A program made the translations under genes and the position numbers. The notes under the pieces were generated by a model. The model saw nothing but the letters and a program-made list of their open reading frames with translations, did no database searches and was not told the DNA's origin. Source: Alistipes sp. (GTDB lineage Bacteria; Bacteroidota; Bacteroidia; Bacteroidales; Rikenellaceae). From it: DNA of 8,606 nucleotides. Positions 1 to 8,606 of the stretch are shown here, piece by piece. The first letter of the stretch is position 1; every line of letters starts with the position of its first letter. The stretch spans positions 1 to 8,606 of the forward strand of contig VSOO01000057.1 of NCBI GenBank assembly GCA_009774895.1, written 5' to 3'.

Positions 1-317
1 GTCGGAGGCGACGGGGGGGGGGTATGGTGACTGACTGCCGGTTCGAAGACGGTGCTCTGTGCCGGATTGCTGTCGGGTGTTGCGGTGCCGGACGGATTCC
101 GTGCTGCCGGGTGTATTGCGGGCCGCACGGCTTGACGGTTATCGCTGTCGGGTGGTTTGGCGGGTGTTGTGGGGATGTCGGGGATGTTGTGGTACCGGAG
201 GTTGTGGGCGTTTTCGGGCGGCATCGAGGACAATGCCCCTCGGACCGGAGCGTGGTTTTCCAGGCGGCCGGGTATATGGTGAGGAGCCGCTCGTTCCGTG
301 CGGTATGATTGCGACAC
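1..317. other. No supportable gene; G/T-rich intergenic DNA
   Basis: I find no convincing gene here on either strand. Plus-strand frames 1 and 2 close by positions 30 and 34, so at most the last few codons of an upstream gene could enter the window. The third plus frame stays open to 308, but its product is rich in Cys, Gly and Arg, with no hydrophobic start and no family pattern, as expected from chance translation of G/T-rich DNA. The minus-strand frame 139-354 is Pro/Arg-rich and equally implausible. The only visible structures are the G run at 13-22 and the hairpin just downstream at 318-346. Confidence 0.6.
13..22. repeat. Homopolymer run of ten G
   Basis: Ten consecutive G residues lie directly before an ATG at 24-26. 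Runs of this length can slip during replication, and in some bacteria they switch genes on and off. Here no believable coding sequence spans or follows the run, so function is unsupported. It may also be a sequencing-sensitive site. Confidence 0.5.
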
Positions 318-346
318 AGCCGAATCCTCGTACATAGGATTCGGCT
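318..346 (-). terminator. Perfect 11-bp hairpin after the small exported-protein gene
   Basis: The arms AGCCGAATCCT (318-328) and AGGATTCGGCT (336-346) are exact reverse complements around a 7-nt loop. The hairpin sits 28 bp beyond the stop codon of the minus-strand gene ending at 375, the expected place for a transcription end signal. No T tract follows on either strand, so it may be a weak or Rho-assisted terminator, or an mRNA 3'-end stabilising structure. The stem is certain; the role is inferred. Confidence 0.6.
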
Positions 347-374
347 GCGGTCATATTAGAGGTTGGACGTTCTT

Positions 375-938
375 TTACAAATCCTGTCCGTTCGCCTCGT
401 TGTATCCGTTGTCATAGAATATTATAAGTTGATATGCGTCGTAAGCATGATTGTTCTTCGATATCATGAACCAGATGAGTTTATTGATGTCTGCCGTTTC
501 TGCATTTTCGGTTTTCTGACAATAAGCGGCTTCGTATCGTTTGTTATTGACCAGCATTTGATAGGAAATATCTTCGTCGTCGGGTATGGTGCAGCCTTGT
601 AAAGATATATACCTGGGGTTGTTTTCGAACTGTTCGCAAAGCCGATTGAATTTTATTTGAATATTCCGCTCATCGGATGGAATGGCATCGCCCACTGCAA
701 TGCGCCAAACTTTGTTGTTGTTCGTTGCGACAGAGACATAGACATTGCTGCCGTTGAATTCGCCTTCCAGGATTTCGTTGTTGTATGGGGAGTTGCGAAA
801 GCCTTTCGCCTTGAGCTGGCGGATGATTTCGGATTTGGTTCCATCGACCGGAATTCCGAGAAACTTGGTGACGTCGGTCTGCGCCTGCGTCGTGAGGGAG
901 AGTACGAGCAGCAGGGTTGTCGCGAATAACTTTTTCAT
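375..938 (-). CDS. Small exported protein of unknown function
   Basis: This encodes a 187-residue protein that I cannot assign to a characterised family. Residues 1-20 form a clear Sec signal peptide: Lys-Lys, then a Leu-rich core, then a Gln-Ala-Gln end typical of Bacteroidetes. There is no lipobox Cys near the cut, so a soluble periplasmic or secreted protein is likely. The mature part begins with VTKFLGIPVDGTKSEIIRQL (23-42), a style I associate with small uncharacterised Bacteroidales exported proteins. It also has three Cys (101, 116, 140) and a Tyr/Asn-rich C-terminus. Length suggests one domain. The ATG at 938 is well supported by the signal peptide. It lies 35 bp after the stop of the NERD gene on the same strand with no good promoter between, so cotranscription is likely. 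Base composition is much lower in G+C than the flanks (421-480 is 35% by hand count), suggesting an acquired gene. Confidence 0.85.
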   Translation of the reverse strand: MKKLFATTLLLVLSLTTQAQTDVTKFLGIPVDGTKSEIIRQLKAKGFRNSPYNNEILEGEFNGSNVYVSVATNNNKVWRIAVGDAIPSDERNIQIKFNRLCEQFENNPRYISLQGCTIPDDEDISYQMLVNNKRYEAAYCQKTENAETADINKLIWFMISKNNHAYDAYQLIIFYDNGYNEANGQDL

Positions 939-973
939 ATTTATAGTAGTTTAGTAAGTACTTGTGCGAAAAT

Positions 974-1663
974 TCAGTGGCAATTGGTAATACTCCGAAC
1001 CATTTGACTGTGTTGTGCGACGATTTGCGGATTCGCGCCGTTCATGACCGCCTCGCGCAGCAATCGGATCGCTTCACCTTCGTTCATGCAGGCAGCATCG
1101 GCCTTGCGTCGCAGGATACGGTCCATTACCTCCGGGAGTACACCGGGTTTGATAACGAAGGTGTTGTCGGGTATGCAGGAAATATCCCGAAAAACACAAT
1201 TCCCGTAAAATACGATGACGGAGTACACGGGAAAGTTGGCACCGGTGCAATGCCTCAAGCAGTGTCGAATGCTCGCTATATGGGTTTCGTTCTGTTTGAT
1301 CGGGTTGTAGAATCTGTGTTTCACCTTTCCGTAGGCCAATACTTGGCACCAATGCGATTGATAGCCTTTACCGAAAAGCCAGCCGCTGTACTCCTTGACC
1401 TCGAACAGGATGATTCCGGCTTTTGTCACCGTGGCGACATCTATTTGCGAATAATTGCCGCTCTGCCTTCTTACATACAAATCGTGAAAAACAGCCTGAG
1501 ACGGTATGCCTCGTTTGAGCAGCTTTACGACCAAATGCCGCTCGGATCGGGTGCCGCGGTCGGGCGAGGTGACGGTCCTGAGTAGTCTGCGATCCTTATA
1601 GCTGTTCCACAACGGAACAGCTATAAGGCAGAGACTGAATATTATGGCAACTACAGCAATCAA
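974..1663 (-). CDS. Membrane-anchored NERD-domain protein (nuclease-related fold)
   Basis: This encodes 229 residues. Residues 2-19 are hydrophobic and followed by a Lys/Arg patch, giving one N-terminal membrane helix with the rest probably cytoplasmic. Residues about 37-150 match the NERD pattern, a family related to PD-(D/E)XK nucleases: G37-x3-E41, then QID (D75), a Gly-Ile-Ile-Leu-Phe strand, and EVK (E88, K90), followed by EYSGWLFG and a later NPIKQNETHI segment (120-129). The core acidic and Lys residues are present, so nuclease activity is possible but unproven; most NERD proteins have no known function. The C-terminal 60 residues are unassigned. The start is uncertain: no ATG precedes the domain, and the best choice is TTG at 1661-1663, two codons after the in-frame TAA of the phosphatase. 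That start keeps the whole membrane helix. The gene probably forms a transcription unit with the exported-protein gene at 375-938. Its G+C is intermediate (1201-1260 is 53%). Confidence 0.8.
   Translation of the reverse strand: MIAVVAIIFSLCLIAVPLWNSYKDRRLLRTVTSPDRGTRSERHLVVKLLKRGIPSQAVFHDLYVRRQSGNYSQIDVATVTKAGIILFEVKEYSGWLFGKGYQSHWCQVLAYGKVKHRFYNPIKQNETHIASIRHCLRHCTGANFPVYSVIVFYGNCVFRDISCIPDNTFVIKPGVLPEVMDRILRRKADAACMNEGEAIRLLREAVMNGANPQIVAQHSQMVRSITNCH
1594..1628 (-). terminator. Perfect 15-bp hairpin between phosphatase and NERD body
   Basis: CCTTATAGCTGTTCC (1594-1608) and GGAACAGCTATAAGG (1614-1628) are exact reverse complements with a 5-nt loop. The hairpin begins 38 nt beyond the phosphatase stop on the minus strand, where a terminator or 3'-stabilising stem would be expected. 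Yet it lies inside the NERD frame, encoding roughly residues 12-24 (end of the membrane helix). No T tract follows, so full intrinsic termination is doubtful. It could act as an attenuator lowering NERD expression relative to the phosphatase. The stem is directly visible; the function is inference. Confidence 0.55.
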
Positions 1664-1666
1664 AAC

Positions 1667-2773
1667 TTATAAACTAAGTCTGTCGATCAGCAGCTCCTTG
1701 ATCTTGCGGAAGATGTCCGTGTTCTGCATCGTGCCGCGGAAGTGTTCCGAGCCCGTGCCGTAGGCGTAGAGCACGACCGGAATACCCGAGTGGCTCGTGG
1801 TGCTGTAACGGAAGTCGATGCCGCTCTCGGTGGCCGTGAAGTCGCGGTCGTTCGAGACCATCGTGAGGCCGCCCGTCTCGTGGTCGGCGACCACCACCAC
1901 GAGCGTGCCCGGATGGGTGTCGGCGAAGTCGAACGCCGTGTGCACGGCCCGGTCGAAGTCGCGCATTTCGGCGAGCATCACCTCGGTGTCGTTGTTGTGG
2001 CAGGCGATGTCGATCTGCGAACCCTCGATCATGGCGAAGAATCCCGCTTCACGGCGCGACAGCAGGTCGAGGGTGTGGGCTGTGGCGGCTGCGAGGTACT
2101 CCTCGCCGCGCTTGTCGGCCGTGGGCATGTACTCGGGTGCGAAGAGCCCCAGCAGCGGCAGCTCGTCCGCGGCGCAGAACTCCTCGGGCGTCTCGGCGAA
2201 GCGGTAACCCTTGGCCCGCAGCTCTTCTACGATGTTGCGGCCGTCGAGCGACGCCTCGAAATAGGCGCGGCCGCCGCCGGCCAGGATGTCGATGCCCGCA
2301 TCGGCGTAGGCGGCCGTAATCTCGTCGCTGGTGTAGCGTTCGAGCGTGTGGGCCGCGAAACCCGAGGGTGTGGCGTCGGCCAGGTGCGACGTGACCACGA
2401 GGGCCGTGGAGAGCCCGGCGGCTTCGGCCAGCTCGGTGAGGTTCGCGGGGCGCGAGCCGTCGGGCGCGATGCCGATGCGGCCGTTTTCGGTCTTGCAGCC
2501 CGTGCCCATGGCTGTGGCTGCTGCTGCCGAGTCGGTCACGCGGTTGTTCGCCGAGTAGGTTTTCACCAGGGCGATGTGCTGTGCGCGGTCGAACGAGAGG
2601 GGCGCATAGCCGCTGTCGATCATCAGGGCGCCGGTCTGTGCCAGGCCCATGCCGTCGCCGATCATGAGGATCACGTTGCGCACTTCGGTTTCGGTCTGCG
2701 GCTCGTGCGCCGCGGCGGCTGCCGGCGCAAAGGCTGCGGCGGCCAGCAAGAGGTGGAGGAGGATTCTTTTCAT
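1667..2773 (-). CDS. Secreted PhoA-type alkaline phosphatase
   Basis: This periplasmic alkaline phosphatase hydrolyses phosphate monoesters through a phosphoserine intermediate, with two Zn and usually one Mg. From the chosen ATG (2773) it is 368 residues, with an Ala-rich signal peptide at about 1-22. An in-frame ATG at 2857 would add 28 polar residues before the signal peptide and is unlikely. All the classic motifs are visible: MIGDGMG (metal D40), VTDSAAAATAMGTG with nucleophile S82, DATP (D133, T135), R146 spaced like E. coli Arg166, EGSQIDxxxH (E250, D255, H259), ADHETGG (D297, H298) and H328. It is shorter than E. coli PhoA (471), so peripheral loops are reduced, but the catalytic core is complete. 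It is transcribed divergently from the beta-galactosidase; a TATCTTTG box lies upstream. Family assignment is firm; natural substrates and phosphate control are not shown. Confidence 0.95.
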   Translation of the reverse strand: MKRILLHLLLAAAAFAPAAAAAHEPQTETEVRNVILMIGDGMGLAQTGALMIDSGYAPLSFDRAQHIALVKTYSANNRVTDSAAAATAMGTGCKTENGRIGIAPDGSRPANLTELAEAAGLSTALVVTSHLADATPSGFAAHTLERYTSDEITAAYADAGIDILAGGGRAYFEASLDGRNIVEELRAKGYRFAETPEEFCAADELPLLGLFAPEYMPTADKRGEEYLAAATAHTLDLLSRREAGFFAMIEGSQIDIACHNNDTEVMLAEMRDFDRAVHTAFDFADTHPGTLVVVVADHETGGLTMVSNDRDFTATESGIDFRYSTTSHSGIPVVLYAYGTGSEHFRGTMQNTDIFRKIKELLIDRLSL

Positions 2774-2802
2774 AGGTTCGGATGGTTTTGAGCGGTTGCG
2801 GC

Positions 2803-2819
2803 GGGCTGCGGGGCAGCCC
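2803..2819 (-). promoter_or_regulatory. GC-rich hairpin in the phosphatase leader
   Basis: GGGCTGC (2803-2809) pairs perfectly with GCAGCCC (2813-2819) across a 3-nt loop. It falls between the promoter-like box at 2826-2833 and the phosphatase ATG at 2773, so it would be in the first part of the mRNA leader. Such 5' stems can protect mRNA or affect translation. No ligand-binding RNA fold is recognised. Confidence 0.4.
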
Positions 2820-2825
2820 TGCGGA

Positions 2826-2833
2826 CAAAGATA
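2826..2833 (-). promoter_or_regulatory. Bacteroidetes-type -7 box (TATCTTTG) for the phosphatase
   Basis: Read on the minus strand, the eight bases TATCTTTG fit the Bacteroidetes -7 consensus TAnnTTTG exactly. The box lies 52 bp before the phosphatase ATG, which would give a leader of roughly 45 nt. I do not see a clear TTG-type -33 element about 19-21 bp further upstream, so the promoter may be weak or activator-dependent. It is the best promoter candidate in the window. Confidence 0.5.
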
Positions 2834-2871
2834 GGCATTCTTTTCCGAAGTAGGCACTCCGCAGCGGTCGT

Positions 2872-6183
<3,312 letters not shown>

Positions 6184-6184
<1 letters not shown>

Positions 6185-6225
6185 CCCGGTTTCGGGCATG
6201 CGGCTTCGCCGGAGCCGGATCCGGC
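6184..6225 (+). terminator. Cluster of small stem-loops after the beta-galactosidase
   Basis: Three short perfect stems follow one another from the last base of the TAG stop: GCCCG/CGGGC (6184-6188 with 6193-6197), CGGC/GCCG (6201-6204 with 6208-6211), and the palindrome GCCGGATCCGGC (6214-6225). A short TTTT (6229-6232) comes soon after the last stem. Together these probably mark the 3' end of the beta-galactosidase transcript. The rest of the gap to 6386 shows no gene. Confidence 0.4.
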
Positions 6226-6386
6226 GCCTTTTCGCACGGACCCGTACCGCGTGCTGCTGCGTGCGGCATCTTTTCTTTCGGGTCGGCCCGTGTGCTGCGA
6301 ACGTGCGGCGCCTTATCGTTCGGGCTCAGCGTGCATGCGGGAGAGACCGCTGCCGCGCTGCCGGACGGAATTTGCGGAAACAAGCG

Positions 6387-6412
6387 GCGGGAGACCTTAC
6401 CGGGTCTCCCGC
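6387..6412 (-). terminator. 10-bp hairpin with the HD gene's stop codon in its loop
   Basis: GCGGGAGACC (6387-6396) and GGTCTCCCGC (6403-6412) pair perfectly around a 6-nt loop. The loop contains the TAA stop of the minus-strand HD-domain gene (6397-6399). Downstream on the minus strand the sequence is mildly T-rich (CGCTTGTTTCC). It is likely the terminator or 3' stabiliser of that gene and faces the end of the convergent beta-galactosidase. Confidence 0.6.
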
Positions 6413-7026
6413 TCTGCGTCGTAGAGGCGGTCGAAAGCCGTGCGCAGCGTGCCCGGATCGCCCAGCAGGCGGCGCAGGGCATCGAGGCGCCGCAGGTTGT
6501 CCGTGTCGTCGGGCGGCAGACGGAGGTAGCCGCCCGCGGCGTATTTTTCGAGGAGATGGTCGCGGAAGCGGCGGAAGTGCGCCTCGCGGTCGAGTGCGGG
6601 GCAGTGCGCCAGGCCGTACTGCACCGTGCGGCGGAATACGGTGTCGGGGTCGATCAGCCGGTCGGCTGCGGCCACGATCCGTCCGTAGAGGTTGCGGGGC
6701 GGCCGTGCGGCCGAAGCGCGGTGGTCCTCCACGGCTTCGCGCATGAGCGCGATGGCCGCGGGCGGGAAGAAGCGGCGCAGCACCGGGTCGGCGGCGAGGA
6801 TTTCGCCCGAGACCAGGTGGTGGCGTTCGCGTCCCGCGATGAGGCCCGTGTCGTGGTAGGCCGCGACGACGTAGGCCGTGCGCTCGTCGGCGCCCCGCGC
6901 CCGGGCCAGTGCGAGGCTGCGCTCGATGACGCTCCGCACGTGTGCGATGTCGTGCGCCTTGTCGAAATGCGCATAGCGGGGGATGATCTCCGATTCTATG
7001 TAGTCTTCCAGTGCGGGGTCTGTCAT
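6397..7026 (-). CDS. HD-domain protein, putative metal-dependent phosphohydrolase
   Basis: This encodes 209 residues with no signal peptide or membrane segment, so it is cytoplasmic. HD-superfamily ligands appear in order: H29 (HVRSVI), H58-D59 (AAYHDTG), H69/H70, H102 in an EDHR motif and D122 (AADRLID). This spacing suits a metal-dependent phosphohydrolase acting on nucleotides or another phosphomonoester; the substrate cannot be read from sequence. The N-terminus (IIPRYAHFDKAHDIAHV) resembles small stand-alone HD proteins common in Bacteroidales. There are no REL/Spo, GGDEF or sensor domains, so an alarmone role is not supported. The ATG at 7026 is the first good start and leaves a complete HD core. 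It lies 188 bp downstream of the serine dehydratase on the same strand with a strong hairpin between, so it may be expressed separately, although I find no convincing promoter. The Arg-rich C-terminal half reflects high G+C. Confidence 0.85.
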   Translation of the reverse strand: MTDPALEDYIESEIIPRYAHFDKAHDIAHVRSVIERSLALARARGADERTAYVVAAYHDTGLIAGRERHHLVSGEILAADPVLRRFFPPAAIALMREAVEDHRASAARPPRNLYGRIVAAADRLIDPDTVFRRTVQYGLAHCPALDREAHFRRFRDHLLEKYAAGGYLRLPPDDTDNLRRLDALRRLLGDPGTLRTAFDRLYDAERETR

Positions 7027-7085
7027 GGCGATAACGTATCAGCAGGTTCCGATGCCCGGTGTGCGCAGTCTCCGCCGGGGGATGT

Positions 7086-7128
7086 CGCCGGAGGCGGGCT
7101 TGTGCGCATGTGCCGCACGCCTCCGGCG
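7086..7128 (-). terminator. Strong stem-loop between serine dehydratase and HD genes
   Basis: CGCCGGAGGCG (7086-7096) and CGCCTCCGGCG (7118-7128) are exact 11-bp reverse complements. Inside, TGCG (7103-7106) can pair with CGCA (7114-7117), extending the structure. It lies 86 bp past the serine dehydratase stop and 59 bp before the HD start. A terminator or processing site for the serine dehydratase transcript is most likely; no T tract follows. The stem is certain and the role inferred. Confidence 0.5.
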
Positions 7129-7214
7129 CATGGCCGCGCCCGCCGGGCGCGGCGCGGTAGTGGTGCGTTTCCGCAGTGCGCCGCCTGTTGCTCGCTCTGC
7201 GGGCGAAATGGGAC

Positions 7215-8420
7215 TTACGTTCGCGGGGTGTAGTCGCGGGCCAGGCCTCCCTCGCCCGTTTCGCGGTAGAGACTCGGCAGGTCGTGGCCCGTCTGCTTCA
7301 TCACCTCCACCACGCGGTCGTAGCTCACCATGTGCGAGCCGTCGGAGAGCGTGGCGTAGATGTTGGCGTCGAGCGCCCGGGCGGCGGCTACGGCGTTGCG
7401 TTCGATGCAGGGCACCTGCACCAGGCCGCACACGGGGTCGCACGTGAGGCCCAGGTGGTGTTCGAGCGCCATTTCCGCCGCATACTCGATCTGCGAAGGG
7501 GTGCCTCCGAAGAGCTGGCATGCTGCGGCCGCAGCCATGGCGCAGGCCACGCCCACCTCGCCCTGGCAGCCCACCTCGGCGCCCGAGATGGACGAATTGG
7601 TCTTGGCCACGTTGCCGAACAGTCCCGCCGTGGCCAGGGCCCGCAGGATGCGGATGCGCAGGAAATCGCGCGAGGTGGCCAGGTGGTAGAGCACGGCCGG
7701 CACCACGCCGCTCGATCCGCACGTGGGGGCCGTCACGACCGTGCCGCCCGAGGCATTCTCCTCGGCCGTGGCGAGGGCGTAGGCATAGATGCGCGCCCGC
7801 GAGCGGAGCGAGTCGTTGTAACTCTGCGACTTGACCATGTAGGTGCTGGCCTTGCGCGCGACCTTCAGGCCGCCGGGCAGCACGCCGTCGTTGTTCAGTC
7901 CCCGCCGGACCGTGTCGCACATCGAGGTCCAGATCGTGTCGAGGTAGTCCCAGATTTCGGGTCCTTCGCAGTCGTTCACGTATTCCCAGTAGGTTTTGCC
8001 CTCGCGGTAGCACCAATCCTTGATTTCGGCGATGGTGGTCATGCCGTAGACCCGTTCCGGGCGGGCGATGCCCGTGCGTTCGTCGGCCAGCGCTCCGCCG
8101 CCTACGCTGTACACGGTCCATCGGTCGATCGTCTCGCCCTGCTTCAGCCCTTCGAACAGCATGCCGTTGGGGTGGAACGGCAGCGTAATGTCGGGGCGCC
8201 ACACGATTTCGGTCGGGGCCAGGGGCGCGAGCACCGCGAGGATGGCCGCGTCGGTGAGGTGTCCCTTGCCCGTTGCGGCGAGCGAGCCGTAGAGCGTCAC
8301 GCGGTAGGCGTCGGGCAGCGTGGGGTGCGACGCGAAGAGTTCGGCGGCTTTCTTGGGTCCCATCGTGTGGCTGCTCGACGGTCCCGAGCCTATCTTGTAG
8401 AGTTCTTTGAGCGATTCCAT
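7215..8420 (-). CDS. L-serine ammonia-lyase (iron-sulfur L-serine dehydratase), single-chain
   Basis: This cytoplasmic enzyme deaminates L-serine to pyruvate and ammonia with a [4Fe-4S] cluster instead of PLP. From the ATG at 8420 it is 401 residues, somewhat shorter than E. coli SdaA (454). The N-terminal beta domain carries the [10 protein letters not shown] signature (about 13-22). The C-terminal alpha domain carries TAPTCGSSG (C234) and [16 protein letters not shown] (C327, C331, C338), where C234, C327 and C338 are the expected cluster ligands. Both domains are in one chain, unlike the two-subunit SdaAA/SdaAB form of Firmicutes. An in-frame ATG at 8462 would add 14 residues with no family support; [19 protein letters not shown] is the natural start. 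The start is 55 bp after the stop of the partial upstream gene, with no obvious promoter between, so they may be cotranscribed. A short direct repeat occupies the leader. Confidence 0.95.
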   Translation of the reverse strand: MESLKELYKIGSGPSSSHTMGPKKAAELFASHPTLPDAYRVTLYGSLAATGKGHLTDAAILAVLAPLAPTEIVWRPDITLPFHPNGMLFEGLKQGETIDRWTVYSVGGGALADERTGIARPERVYGMTTIAEIKDWCYREGKTYWEYVNDCEGPEIWDYLDTIWTSMCDTVRRGLNNDGVLPGGLKVARKASTYMVKSQSYNDSLRSRARIYAYALATAEENASGGTVVTAPTCGSSGVVPAVLYHLATSRDFLRIRILRALATAGLFGNVAKTNSSISGAEVGCQGEVGVACAMAAAAACQLFGGTPSQIEYAAEMALEHHLGLTCDPVCGLVQVPCIERNAVAAARALDANIYATLSDGSHMVSYDRVVEVMKQTGHDLPSLYRETGEGGLARDYTPRT

Positions 8421-8448
8421 GCGGTATGCGGTGTTTGCGGTATGCGGT
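8421..8448. repeat. Two direct 12-bp repeats abutting the serine dehydratase start
   Basis: GCGGTATGCGGT occurs at 8421-8432 and again at 8437-8448, separated by GTTT, giving a 16-bp period. The first copy touches the start codon, so both lie where the ribosome would bind on the minus-strand mRNA (ACCGCATACCGC twice). The pair may be a simple duplication or a binding site affecting translation. Confidence 0.6.
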
Positions 8449-8475
8449 CGGTTTCCGGGCATTTTCTGTGCCGGA

Positions 8476-8606
8476 TCAGCGGTTGCGGCGGCGCTGCTGC
8501 TGCGGCAGTTCGCCCCGGGCGCGTGCGGGCGAGATGATGCGGTAGCCGATCGAGAGTCCGATCTTGTTGGGATACCACTCCGACGATCCGTTGAAGTGGT
8601 CGGGGA
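8476..8606 (-). CDS. C-terminal fragment of an unidentified protein, possibly an outer-membrane barrel
   Basis: An open frame enters from the right edge and ends at TGA (8476-8478), giving the last 42 residues: PDHFNGSSEWYPNKIGLSIG followed by YRIISPARARGELPQQQRRR and NR. The alternating KIGLSIGYRI stretch looks like an amphipathic beta strand of the sort found near the end of Bacteroidetes outer-membrane barrels, followed by a Gln/Arg-rich tail. That reading is tentative, because a barrel usually ends in an aromatic residue and this one does not. It is on the same strand as the serine dehydratase and 55 bp upstream, so the two may share a transcript. The N-terminus and full length are outside the window. 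Confidence 0.65.
   Translation of the reverse strand, partial: PDHFNGSSEWYPNKIGLSIGYRIISPARARGELPQQQRRRNR

Noticed and set aside
24..308. Possible 94-residue protein starting just after the G run
   Set aside because: Cys/Gly/Arg-rich composition, no signal peptide, no domain; the frame is also open upstream of the ATG, so the start is arbitrary.
962..1585. A 207-codon plus-strand frame over the NERD gene
   Set aside because: The minus strand carries the ordered NERD motifs and a membrane helix; the plus frame shows no family pattern.
1742..2791. A 349-codon frame antisense to the alkaline phosphatase
   Set aside because: Val/Gly/Arg/His-rich shadow of a gene whose own frame carries all metal and nucleophile motifs.
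6185..6386. Possible small gene or RNA in the convergent gap
   Set aside because: Short frames lack any start context or pattern; only stem-loops consistent with transcript ends are visible.
7176..8537. A 453-codon frame antisense to the serine dehydratase
   Set aside because: Codon-bias shadow; the opposite strand encodes the full iron-sulfur serine dehydratase signature.

Overview
The window looks like a chromosomal segment from a GC-rich member of the Bacteroidales, most like Alistipes. The basis is high G+C in the main genes (positions 4021-4080 are 65% by hand count), no purine-rich Shine-Dalgarno sequences ahead of the starts, a TAnnTTTG-type promoter box, signal peptides ending in Ala-Gln, and the gene content. 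The genus is an inference from style, not from a marker gene.

Layout. Positions 1-374 hold no gene I can support, only a run of ten G and a hairpin. Then come two minus-strand accessory genes of lower G+C: a small exported protein of unknown function (375-938) and a membrane-anchored NERD-domain (nuclease-fold) protein (974-1663). The NERD frame starts directly after, and in the same frame as, the stop codon of a secreted PhoA-type alkaline phosphatase (1667-2773, minus). A short divergent control region (2774-2941) carries a promoter-like box, a leader hairpin and a widely spaced inverted repeat. It separates the phosphatase from a full-length exported GH2 beta-galactosidase (2942-6184, plus).

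Beyond a hairpin-rich convergent gap (6185-6396) are more minus-strand genes: an HD-domain phosphohydrolase-like protein (6397-7026), a single-chain iron-sulfur L-serine dehydratase (7215-8420), and the C-terminal 42 residues of an unidentified protein running off the right edge (8476-8606).

How they fit together. The phosphatase and beta-galactosidase are exported hydrolases that could free phosphate and galactose in the periplasm from host or dietary material. There is no SusC/SusD pair, so this is not a classical polysaccharide utilisation locus. Serine dehydratase turns serine into pyruvate and ammonia in the cytoplasm. The HD protein is a separate, uncharacterised cytoplasmic enzyme.

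I see no clearly new system. The most interesting part is the lower-GC pair at 375-1663, with its odd junction to the phosphatase: one in-frame stop, a TTG start and a perfect 15-bp hairpin inside the coding sequence.
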